Below are positions 55,242 through 64,000 of a stretch of 64,000 nucleotides of DNA, piece after piece. The stretch spans positions 36,818,352 through 36,882,351 of the forward strand of contig OZ010800.1 of assembly GCA_963932465.1 (NCBI GenBank), in the 5' to 3' direction. The notes beneath the pieces were generated by a model. It had not been told where the DNA came from and made no database searches. It saw nothing but the letters and a program-made list of their open reading frames with translations. Positions within the stretch are counted from its first letter, which is position 1. The number at the start of each line of letters is the position of its first letter. The translations under genes were made by a program, and so were the position numbers. The stretch is from Maratus speciosus. Lineage: Eukaryota > Arthropoda > Arachnida > Araneae > Salticidae.

Positions 55242-57123
55242 TTTAGCATTGTGAATGGAAAATACTTAAGCAAAAAAGCATAAAAAAAGACGCCCGCCTG
55301 ACATTGGTCTTAATATTTCGAATTTCATAACGAAATTTATAAAAGAGAAAAAAAAAATGTATGACAAAATTAATATATTTTCAAAAATTCCGATTTTTTC
55401 AGAACCTATTAATAATAATAATAATAATATTCTTTCATAATTTTTAAAAACTTTAAATATCTAGTCTAGTCTGGGAGGGGCTTCAGCCCCCTTAACTCCC
55501 CCTTGGATGCGCCATTGATTTCGTTCATTCGAGTAGAGGTCCGTCTAAAGTTACTTTAATAAAAGAACAAGGTTTTTCTTTGTACAATATTTCGTTATAT
55601 CTAAAACAATATTGAATATGCATCATACTATGATAAATTGTTGTAAAAACATAGTTGTAATTTTTTTTTGTGTGTAGCTAAAATAATACCCCCCCCCCCC
55701 CCCCAATTTTGACAACTTTTTAATCAATATTCATAATTACATCTTTACAGCCAATTAATAAGCTAAGATGAGTTTTTAAAAACTTCTGATATTTCAGAGC
55801 TTTATTTTTTGATAAAATAATTTCAGGTAAGCAAACAATCAAATCACAAATTAATGATTTTTTAAATCTAGAATATATATATGTGTATACTTTCCTGAAA
55901 GTAGGATGCATTTTCTTTAAAATGTTCTTTGTTTTTAGTTAAAATTAGATAAAACCAGAATAAATAATAAATAACTTTATTCATATATGTGTTGAATTAC
56001 GTCTGATTAAAAGCATTATTTTGTTTATTAAATTCCATTCATCCTAAGTAAACGTCTTTCTAAAATTAATTTAATAATAGAACAAAGTTTTTCTTTGTAG
56101 TATTCTTTGTAGTGAAACATTTTATTATTTTAAAAACAATATATTGAATGTACACCATACTATGATAAATGTAAAAAAAAAATTTTTTCTTTGTACAGCT
56201 AAAATATTTACTCCCATTTTGACAATTTTTTAATCAATATTCATTATTACTTCTTTATGGCTAGTTAATAAACTAAGAGTAAATTGAGTTTTTAAAAAAA
56301 ATCTGATGTTTCAGAACTTTAGCTTCTGGTAAAATAACTTAATGTATATTAGCAAAAAACCAAATGAGAAATTATTGATATTTTGAAAACTAGAAAATAA
56401 AAATTTCTTGAAAGTTGGATGCATTTCCTCAAAAATATTCTTTTTTTTTTTAGTTAAAATTAGATAAAATCAGAATAAATAATTATTAACTTTACTTATA
56501 TATCTTAAAGTACTGCTGACTAAAGGCATAATTTTGTTGTTTCATTCATCCTAAGTAGAGGTCTTTCTAAAGTTAATTTAGTAATAGGACAAGGGGTTTC
56601 TTTTAGTAATATATTTCGTTATTTCTAAAACAATATATGGAACATATATCATACTCTGATGGATAGTTGTAAAAGCATAGGTTTCTTTTCCTCCCCCCCT
56701 CCCCCCTATCTCTCTCCTTTTTTTTTTTTTTTTTTTTTTTTTTTGTGCAGCTAAAATATTCCCCTCCTCCATTTTGACAACTTTTTAATCAAAATTAATT
56801 ATTACTTCTTTACAGCCAGTTAATAATTTAAGAGTAAATTGAGTTTTTAAATTTTTCTGACATTTCAGAGCTTTAGTTTTTGATAAAATAATTTAAAATA
56901 TATTTGCAAAAAATCAAATGAGAAATTAATGATTTTTTCAAATCTAGTAGGATGCATTTTCTTTAAAATATTCAATTTTTTTTTGTTAAAGTTAGATAAA
57001 ATAAGAAAAAATAATTATTACTTTATTTATGTATCGTAAAGTACTGCTGACTAAAGACATAATTTTGTTATAAAAAGTTTAATCCATCCTAAGTAGTGGT
57101 CTTTCTAAAGTTGATTCAATATA

Positions 57124-58764
57124 GGGGAGATGGGGGCACATGTGAACACGGGGGCACATGTGAACATCGCAGTTTTTCGATAGTTACTATAAGCTTTTTT
57201 ATTTGAAAAAAATTACTAAAGATGATAGCATCTGTAGACATATGGTAAAATTTTTTTGAAGCTCTATGACATTTTGTTTGTCCTCTGTAGCCAAAACACT
57301 GTTTTTAGATCTCAAAAGTAAAATCATTGCTCCAAGTTCATAAGCGAATAATTTTATTTATTTATTCATTTATTTAAATTTGAGTGTTTTACCATATACT
57401 ATGAATACTAATAAACATTTTTGATAAAATTCTTTTTCTTCTAAAATTGAGAAATGTTAATTATTCATCAATTTAACAGAAGCAGCAATGTGGGGCACTT
57501 GTGAACAGGCTAGTTGGGGCAGATATGAACAGTTCATAAGTACCCCAATAATCATTCTGTGATTCTGTTTCTTTCAGTTAACTTAATGAGAGATAATGTC
57601 AGTTCCATTATCTAAAATTTTCCTGAAATTGAAGATATTTTCCTCTCACAAAGTTGATTTTGTATTGAAACTTCCACAAACACATCTTTCAGCAAATACA
57701 TAAAGAACAACAGGCTCGTCTACGTTCAATTGTACTTTAAATAAATTTAATGTTTTCTAAAATGCAATAAGTGTTATATATTATTTTACTAAACGGTTTA
57801 CAACAATATTTTTTATGCATTGTTAATACAAAAGTATTACTTTGAACAACTTTGCAAATTTTTCTTTTACATTTGTTCTAACCTTGCAATGATGGCTTAC
57901 TTCCATCTCTAAAACATTTATGTATATGATGCTTTGAATGGAGATAAGATACCAGTAATATTTTAAGAAAGTACAATTTTTAAACTGATAACTACCGTAA
58001 AATCCCGATTGTACTCCCCCCCCCCCCTCTTTCAAAAGCAAAAGAAGTTTGGGGGGGGGGGGGGTTATAGTCGAGATTTTTTTTAATCATTAAAAAACTC
58101 TTCTTTATCTATAATGTACAAGAAAATAGAACACACAGAATAGAAAACAAGAAATACAGGAGTGAGAATCTTTCGTATTTCGGCAGATTTCCGATAAATA
58201 GTATGTAAATGCCCCCTCCCTAAAATTTCCCCGAAACAAAAACCCTTAAACAAAATTTAAAAGTATTAATTTCTTTTTTTAAATTGCTTCTTTATTTTTT
58301 TATTTTATTGCAACAATACTTAATGAATCATCTAAGACTCTCCCCACCAAATCTACTTATTTTCATTTTATAATCTTTTGCTTAAACATATCACGCAGAA
58401 ACTAGAGAAATATACATATATATTTTTCTTTATGGTGAATTTAAAAGGTAATATAACTAATGATTACTATGACAAATGAATAAAGGAATAAAAAGCACAT
58501 TAAAGGATATTTTTTCCTTGTGTTCACATGTGCCCCACGTGTGTTCACAACTACCCCGCTGATGGGGCACATGTGAACAATTTTTTGATTTTATAAAACT
58601 ATTAAAAAATGTAAGAAGAACTATACAGGTGATTTTGAAAAAAACACCATGTGTAAAAGAAAGTTCTGTTTACTATATTAAGTAGTTTTTGTTTATCGAA
58701 ATTAATCCAGTTATGAGAAAAAGCTATATTTATGCGAACTGTTCACATGTGCCCCCATCTCCCC
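57124..58764. mobile_element. 1.6-kb TIR element, GGGGCACATGTGAAC family
   Basis: GGGGAGATGGGGGCACATGT at left is the perfect reverse complement of the right end ACATGTGCCCCCATCTCCCC. TA flanks both edges (57122-57123 and 58765-58766). Internal copies of the end phrase occur at 57145 (GGGGGCACATGTGAAC), 57491 (GGGGCACTTGTGAAC), 57514 (GGGGCAGATATGAAC) and 58521-58580. No transposase. It also contains an inverted relative of the 18290-18905 repeat at 57993-58200, with C and G runs. Confidence 0.85.
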
Positions 58765-58999
58765 TACATTTATATTTGGAAGTAACCACTGGTGCAACAT
58801 TCATGGGTATATTTAAGGGTATATACCTAGATAAATGCTCATTTTGAATATTTATTCTTCAATTAAATATAGAATCATTTGGTACATATCAATAATGATT
58901 TATTATTAAACAAACATATATGCCTTAATTTCAAAATGTAAAAAAAAAAAAAAAAAAAGTAGATACACTTATATAATTTGTTTCAAAATGTAGCTTTAA
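58765..58999. other. Spacer
   Basis: Short AT-rich spacer with a ~19-base A-run (58940-58958). CCACTGGTGCAACATTC and GGGTATAT phrases near 58788 faintly resemble the GTATAC MITE ends. Confidence 0.4.
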
Positions 59000-59251
59000 T
59001 TATATCTCCTCTAACAAGCTCTTTAAATGCGATTTGAAACGTAAATCAACGACTGTGGGAACGAGACGCCCTCTCGCTGAGAAGGGTGGTCTGCGAACTC
59101 TCTGAGAACGTCTGGGTATCATAGACGGGCTTGCTTGAATCGGTGGAGCATCTGTCGTAGCAGGTACTGGTGATGAACTATTTGACTGATGGGTTGGGGA
59201 AGTCAGATCCTTACTCGGGACACCAGCAGTTGAAAGTGACGCTACAGGCAT
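59000..59251 (-). pseudogene. Possible retroelement polyprotein C-terminal tail
   Basis: An 83-codon minus-strand frame is Ser/Pro/Thr-rich (TSPTHQSNSSSPVPATTDAP), then carries PRRSQRVRRPP, a signature seen at the C-terminus of many Ty3/gypsy Pol proteins after integrase, and ends FKSHLKSLLEEI. Base composition is clearly less AT-rich than the flanks. No integrase precedes it on the minus strand within the next few hundred bases, so it is truncated. A small host protein is possible but less likely. Confidence 0.4.
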
Positions 59252-59362
59252 AGGCGTAGAGTTTTCAAAATTATTGGGGGGGCTCAGCCAGTGTCGGAGA
59301 CAAAAGGGGCTCTACACCCCCTGGAACAGGGAATTAATTTACTAAATAATGAATACAAAAAT
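59252..59362. other. Spacer with GGGGGGCTCAGCCAGTG
   Basis: A G/C-rich stretch at 59273-59330 looks like a transposon end (CAGCCAGTGTCGGAGACAAA), but no partner is seen. Confidence 0.3.
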
Positions 59363-59716
59363 AGTAAAACCTGTTAAGACAAAATTATAAATAACCGCTC
59401 AAAGTTTTCGTTTTATACAGGTTTTTGTCTACCTTAGCAGGTAAAAATTCAGGGTTCCTTTCGATGGGATCATGAAATGTTTGCCATTAGACAAGATTTC
59501 ATTATAGACAGGTTCCATTTACACAAGCTAGCCTTATATCCATACTGTAAAACCTTTCTAAAAGCAATCGTAAGCGACCGAAACAATATTCCGTTTAAGA
59601 CAGGTTTCTGGCCCATTAAGTAAAATTGTACGGCAATCTTTCCTTCTGGAGCCTGAAAAGTTTCCATTTAAGACAGGATTATGCTATAGACAGGTTTCGT
59701 TTTGACAGGTTTTACT
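59363..59716. mobile_element. MITE with AGTAAAACCTGT ends
   Basis: AGTAAAACCTGTTAAGACA at left pairs with TGACAGGTTTTACT at right. Internal ACAGG, AAGACAGGTTTC and CTATAGACAGGTTTCG phrases repeat. The pattern recalls pogo/Tigger MITEs, but a TA duplication is not evident. Confidence 0.65.
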
Positions 59717-59742
59717 CTACGTATATCCTAAATATCTATATA

Positions 59743-62174
59743 TCTAATAATAAAAAATAAGATCGCTGTTTATGTGTGTTTGTTGCCAATGGCTAGGAAA
59801 ATCTACTGCCCGTAGAGGTCTGAAAATTTATATGAGAATAGTTCAATTAGACGCCCCTGAGGCTCACATTTTTAATTTTTTGACAATTGACCGAGATATT
59901 AATTAAAAACTCATAAAAAAGAGATCTTTTTTTGAAAATTGGCGGAGGCGCGCGCGTGCATAACCAGAACCTGCTTTTCAAGCGGAAAGAAAGGAAGAAC
60001 TAAATACGTTTTTTTTTTCTTTTTAAGCAAAGAAAAAAAAAAAAAAAAAAAAAAAAGGGGGTCTGAACTCTTTGAAATTTTTTTTCAAAAAGGGATTTCT
60101 CAGTCGGCTTTTTCTTTCTTTCGCGAACACTTGCTCAGGGCTCAATTTTAGAGGTACCTATTCACAAAAAATACATTATTTAAAGCTAAGAGTTTCTTCT
60201 CATCACCGGTGCAATCGGTTTTCTAAAAGACTAATTTTAATTATTTAAACAAATTCGCGACCGCGGGTCACTTCGCGCCTCACCGTGACGACACTATCTT
60301 TTTTCCAAAATCTTTTTAGAGCATTTCGACAGACTGGATTGTACAGCTATTACAAAAATTCCGTAATGCTCAAACGAGTATAAGTATTTAAAAAAAAAAA
60401 ATCTTCGAAAATTTCGACGAAAAAGCTAAAAAACAGTTTCGCTTGGCTTCGCCACGTGTTTTCACTATTAAATATGCATATTTTTCATGAAATTTTATAG
60501 AGTACTCGGATACAGCTATGTTTATAACATATTAAAATTTCGGACAGTTCGAACGACGAAACTATTTTTTTGTTGTTGTTGTTATGTTGAAGAATCCGAC
60601 ACGAAAACAAGAAAAACTAGTCGGATGTGATAATCCTAAAATTTTCTTTATCTAATACATGTTAATACTTCAAAATTCGTTATCACAATGCCAAAATTAA
60701 ACGACAATCTATGCTCATCTCCACCATAAGGATTCTAAAGATACATGTTCATTAAATTGTATGCATTTAAAAAGGAGATATAAGGATCGCATCTTTGAAA
60801 CAAACAAGTGTATTTTGGCATCCACCTTCTTAGATGTCTGCAAGAAAAATTCCCACCTCAAAGAGCATAAAAGCGACACCTGTCGCGCTGTATACACCTA
60901 AACCTAAAAAAAGATCTATTCATGTGAAAGTGTAACAAAATATGAAGTCTGATTAAATTCCGAGTATTAGTTTTTGAGACAGAACAATTGCGGAAATCGT
61001 GAAAAACGGAGTATAGCAGCGCCACCTATTTCGCAATTTATAGCAAAACGTAATAAAGAACAATATATATCAACGTGTAACAGAATTTGATGAAAATTTC
61101 TGCATTAGTTTGTATGAGAGAGCTATTACGAAAATCATGAAAAATTCTGTATCGCATCACCACCTGTTGGCCAATTTACACCAAAAAGTAGTCAGCACCA
61201 TTTTATATCACGGACTAACCTAATCTGAAGTTTGATGAAAATACGAGCATTAGTTCTTGAGAAGGAGCTATTGCGGAAATCATGAAAAAGGCAGCATAGC
61301 AGCGATACCTGTTGGACGATTTACACGAAAACGTAATCAGCACGAAATAATATCAAGATATAACTGAATATGAAGTTTGATGAAAGTCTGATCATTAATT
61401 CTTGAGATATAGCTATTGTGGAAATCGTAAATAATGCATCATAGCAGCGCCATCAAGCAACGAGCAATTTACACCAAAAATTAATCAGCACGAAATAATA
61501 TCATGGACTAACCGAATCTGATTTTTTTTAGAAAATATGTGCATTAGTTCTTGAGATATAGGGAGATTTGCATCAACAAGTATTCAGCACCAATTTCTAT
61601 CAGGGACTAATTGAACCTAAAGTTTTATTAAATTCCGTTCATTGAGATAGATCGCCCAAAAAATTTGTGTCACATACAGACAAACTCACAGATTCACAGA
61701 TAGATATTTTTAAAAACAGGTTTTTCGGGATCTGTGACTGCTAAAAAGTGTAGATCCGTCGAAAATCTGAATTCGAAAATTTTCTTGAATCCAATACTTT
61801 CTTCTTGCAAAGATAGATGAAAGTAAAAAGGGAAAAGAAAACATATTTCTTTTAAAAGTAGATATTAATATTTTTTTCATGAAATTTTAACACGGGCTGA
61901 GAAACGGTTATATTTATAACGATAAAAGTTTGAAAGAGTTCGGCCCAAAAGGAACTATTAAAAAAAAAAAAAAATTATGAAACCACCGTACGTTAAAAAC
62001 AGAAAATGACTTCTTATGAGCGCTTTTACCATTAAAAGTCAATATTTTTTGGAGATTTTTTTCATTTAAAAATATAAATTCAGACAAAATCAGATTAAAG
62101 GTATAAAATCACACAAATTTGTGCTTTATTAAAGGTTATTATCGCAGGCCCCGGCAATGCTAGCTGGTTAGCTA
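59743..62174 (+). mobile_element. Helitron-type element, interrupted by element 5
   Basis: 5' TCTAATAATAAAAAATAAG followed by TGTGTTTGT; the 3' end ...GCCCCGGCAATGCTAGCTGG then TTAGCTAG. TC at the start and CTAG at the end fit Helitron rules, and a GC-rich, hairpin-prone segment precedes the end. It contains a GC-rich patch at 59940-59970 (GCGCGCGCG) and an A-run at 60030-60056. Element 5 (60617-61828) lies inside. No Rep/helicase is encoded, so it is non-autonomous. Confidence 0.55.
60617..61828 (-). mobile_element. Helitron-like (DINE/HINE-type) element 5, complete
   Basis: Read on the minus strand: the 5' hairpin ACTTTC(A)TCTATCTTTGCAA / GAAGAAAG at 61828, the CGACGGATCTACAC block, a microsatellite reduced to ACAGACAAACTCACAGA, about six diverged ~150-bp units (TAGCAGCGCCACC near 61015, others at 61150, 61297, 61443), and the 3' end with CATCCGACTAG at 60617. 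More diverged than elements 2 and 3. Confidence 0.7.
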
Positions 62175-64000
62175 GTCTATAATAATAAGAAAAGAAGTTT
62201 CTCGGTCTGTCGGATAGGTGCAGATTCCCAAAAATTTTAAGGAGCCAGAGGCGCCTAAACCCCAAAAATCCATTCGCCACTTTGGCTTCTAACCAAAATC
62301 TAGTGGCCACATCGTGAAACAAACTCATAAAACATTAGTGTTTATATAGAAAAAACTTAACAAAAAAACTCAGAAATTCAAAATGAAAAATAGTTTAATT
62401 AATAAATACACTTGTAAAACAAAACACAGGCTAGATACAACAAATGTGTATATTTAATTTAATCCTAAAATTCATGAAACTTTCATATTAAAAAATATAA
62501 TATAAAATGGAAAAATGCAGCGCGAACCCGACCCGATGCAAGACTCTACACTCCAGATCTAGATGAATAAGATAGTGATGATAAGGGAAATTACAGAGGG
62601 GCTAAATTCACAAAACTCGTGATAAAAATTCCTTCTACGAAAATATCGCACTTGCAAAAAACATTTACACAGCAAGAATATACCTCGCGTTAAGTATTTA
62701 TTCGTGGCGAGTTTCTTTTTCTTTTTGTTCTTTTTTCTTCAGAGTTCGGAACCCTCTATCCTCGCGACTTCATGATCCAAAGCCTTTAAATAATTTCCAT
62801 CGCATCGGAAGCTTTGGACTGTTTCGTGATCCGATCTTCAGTAAAGGAGTATTGATTTCAACTCTGGATTTCGGACGAAACCTTCTAAGAAATGCTAATT
62901 TTCGCTGCTGTCCAAAGGAGAAGCTTTACCATTAGCGCGCTCATGTGCCGAGCTTCGCAGCTGCTAAGCTTTGTAGTAGAGCGGACATGCGCAGAATTAT
63001 ATTCGAAGAAAACAGTACATCACAGGGGCACGTTCACGACGGTAACTGAGATCACAAAAATTCCCTGACTTTTTATCAAGGTCATACTTGATTTCAGCCA
63101 GTGAAAAGAGTAGGTACTTTTCTATTTGCAAAGAAAAAATATCAAAATTGCGCGACGGGGATTGGGAACACTGAAAATTGATCTCTGACGACTAAGACAC
63201 TGAGAGTTAGTCGCCACAGCAAAAAATTTAGTCGCCACGTGGCGACTAACGACAGTAAATCTGCACCTATACTATCGGGTATGTTCTGAAAAAACCGCTG
63301 CACGCAGAGCTACAAAATTTGGTATGAAGGATTTAGTTATGGACCACAAAGTCCGATTCCGGACTTTTTGGTTAGACTTTTTCAATATAATTTTTAATGC
63401 AATTTTTAACGTTTTTTCACGGTTCGAGGCAATTTTTCTTTAAATTATTAAAATACATCCAATTTTAATCTTTTAGCGTATGATATAGTAAATTTTGTTC
63501 TCTATTCAAAAAAGTTTATTCGGAATTCGTACAGCTATTTTTGAATTTTTCGAAAATATTTGCATGCTATTTTTAGCATTATTGCGTGTTTCGCAGCGAT
63601 TTTTTTATATTAATAAAAGGAATTCGGTTTCGAAGCATTATAAAATAAATTTTGTCCTCCGAAATTTTTGAATTTTTAATGCGAGATTTTGCGATTTTTC
63701 GCAACGAGTTTTGACACTCGTGAAAGAATTCCGGTTAAAATGTTTTAGAGAATTTACAGTAATTCTTGGCCTTTGCGACTTTTGGAATTTTTAGCACTTC
63801 TTAATGTAATTTTCAGCGGGTTTTCGCGTTCCGCAGTGACTTTAACATTGGTAAAAGGAATTTGGTTTTAAACTTTTAGCCTAATGTAGTAAATTTTGTT
63901 CACTTTGAGCGATTTTTATTTCGATTTTTTAGCATTACGTGGAGATTTTTTGACATTCGTGAAAGAATTCTCGTTAACGTTTTTGGTTCACTATAGCTAA
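62175..64000 (+). mobile_element. Second Helitron-type element, runs off the window
   Basis: It starts TCTATAATAATAAGAAAAG directly after the CTAG end of the previous element, giving a head-to-tail junction. TCTCGGTCTGTCGG follows, then a TIR element (62213-63270), then GGGTATGTTCTGAAAAAACC and CGCTGCACGCAGAGCTAC, wording common near the 5' end of arthropod Helitrons. From about 63420 onward TTTTTCG/GCGATTTT phrases repeat loosely. No ORF. Confidence 0.5.
62213..63270. mobile_element. hAT-like TIR element, ATAGGTGCAGATT ends
   Basis: ATAGGTGCAGATT at left pairs with AATCTGCACCTAT at right (13 bp perfect after a one-base slip). Flanks are TCTGTCGG and ACTATCGG, 6 of 8 identical. A GTCGCCACGTGGCGAC palindrome lies at 63231-63246, 25 bp inside the right end, with TTAGTCGCCAC half-sites next to it. 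No transposase motif is recognised; ORFs here are short. Confidence 0.6.

Larger units (their letters stand above)
52268..55517. mobile_element. hAT-type element with 8-bp duplication, hosting a Helitron-like element
   Basis: Left end CAGTGGCGCATTTAGG; right end CCTTGGATGCGCCATTG. ATTTCGTT flanks both sides exactly (52260-52267 and 55518-55525), the 8-bp duplication expected for hAT. The hAT part itself is only ~640 bp. Its inner arms AGACCAATGTCA..CGGGCGTCTTTTTT (52596) and their inverse (about 55285-55312) bracket the inserted element 52633-55241. No transposase seen. Confidence 0.85.
52131..57120. repeat. ~520-bp divergent tandem array (four units), interrupted
   Basis: The phrase TTAAAATTAGATAAAA(T/C)(A/C)AGAA with AATAAT..AACTTTA and CTAA(A/G)(T/G)(G/A)CATAATTT starts near 52181, 55938, 56454 and 56987. 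Each unit continues through CATCCTAAGTAGAGGTC, AGAACAAGG, a T-rich tract, TTTTGACAACTTTTTAATCA and ATTTCAGAGCTTTA. Unit 1 is split by the hAT element at 52268. No coding potential; the homopolymers vary strongly between units. Confidence 0.75.

Noticed and set aside
56578..56772. Minus-strand ORF with polylysine
   Set aside because: It comes from a T-tract in the ~520-bp tandem array and is absent from the other units.

Overview
This is an AT-rich (visibly about two-thirds A+T), gene-poor stretch of a eukaryotic nuclear genome. Long homopolymer runs, many terminal-inverted-repeat (TIR) elements, Helitron-like elements with ~150-bp internal tandem repeats, a Ty3/gypsy fragment and pogo/Tigger and hAT transposase relics suggest an arthropod. 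A chelicerate such as a spider would fit, but nothing here proves the taxon. No bacterial-style gene, rRNA, functional tRNA or CRISPR array is visible, and no host gene can be called with confidence. The best candidates for host sequence are a 25-codon possible terminal exon near 26.3 kb, a possible 5' exon near 12.9 kb with an inverted paralog near 21.0 kb, and two short overlapping ORFs near 41.8 kb.

Layout. 0-1.9 kb: a composite repeat whose parts recur, reordered, at 40.1-44.3 kb. 3.0-4.8 kb: a decayed hAT-like transposase. 5.3-7.8 kb: a ~30-bp minisatellite split by a 1.1-kb TIR element. 9.2-9.9 kb: a hAT-type element with an 8-bp target duplication. 11.47-24.76 kb: a nested complex. A short palindromic element is split by a gypsy-type LTR element, whose 5' LTR is split again by a 0.7-kb MITE and by a 9.2-kb unit with long inverted ends. 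That unit carries its own pogo, hAT and foldback insertions. 25-33 kb: AT-rich sequence, CpG-bearing patches, a diverged ~1.2-kb direct repeat and a 1.7-kb TIR element. 33.9-39.5 kb: Helitron-like and TTAA-flanked elements, small palindromic MITEs, and inverted counterparts of the 25-kb repeats. 43.2-44.1 kb: a foldback element with ~320-bp arms. 47.2-50.7 kb: a pogo transposase N-terminal relic and two head-to-head Helitron-like elements, one carrying a foldback SINE-like insertion. 52.1-57.1 kb: a ~520-bp tandem array interrupted by a hAT element that contains a 2.6-kb Helitron-like element. 57.1-58.8 kb: a TIR element flanked by TA. 59-64 kb: a retroelement tail on the minus strand and two apparently head-to-tail Helitron-type elements with further insertions.

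The window is best read as layered transposition. Several nesting orders can be read directly because an uninterrupted copy of the target lies elsewhere in the window: LTR against LTR, hairpin arm against hairpin arm, tandem unit against tandem unit. All identities beyond the conserved protein motifs are inference and need database comparison.
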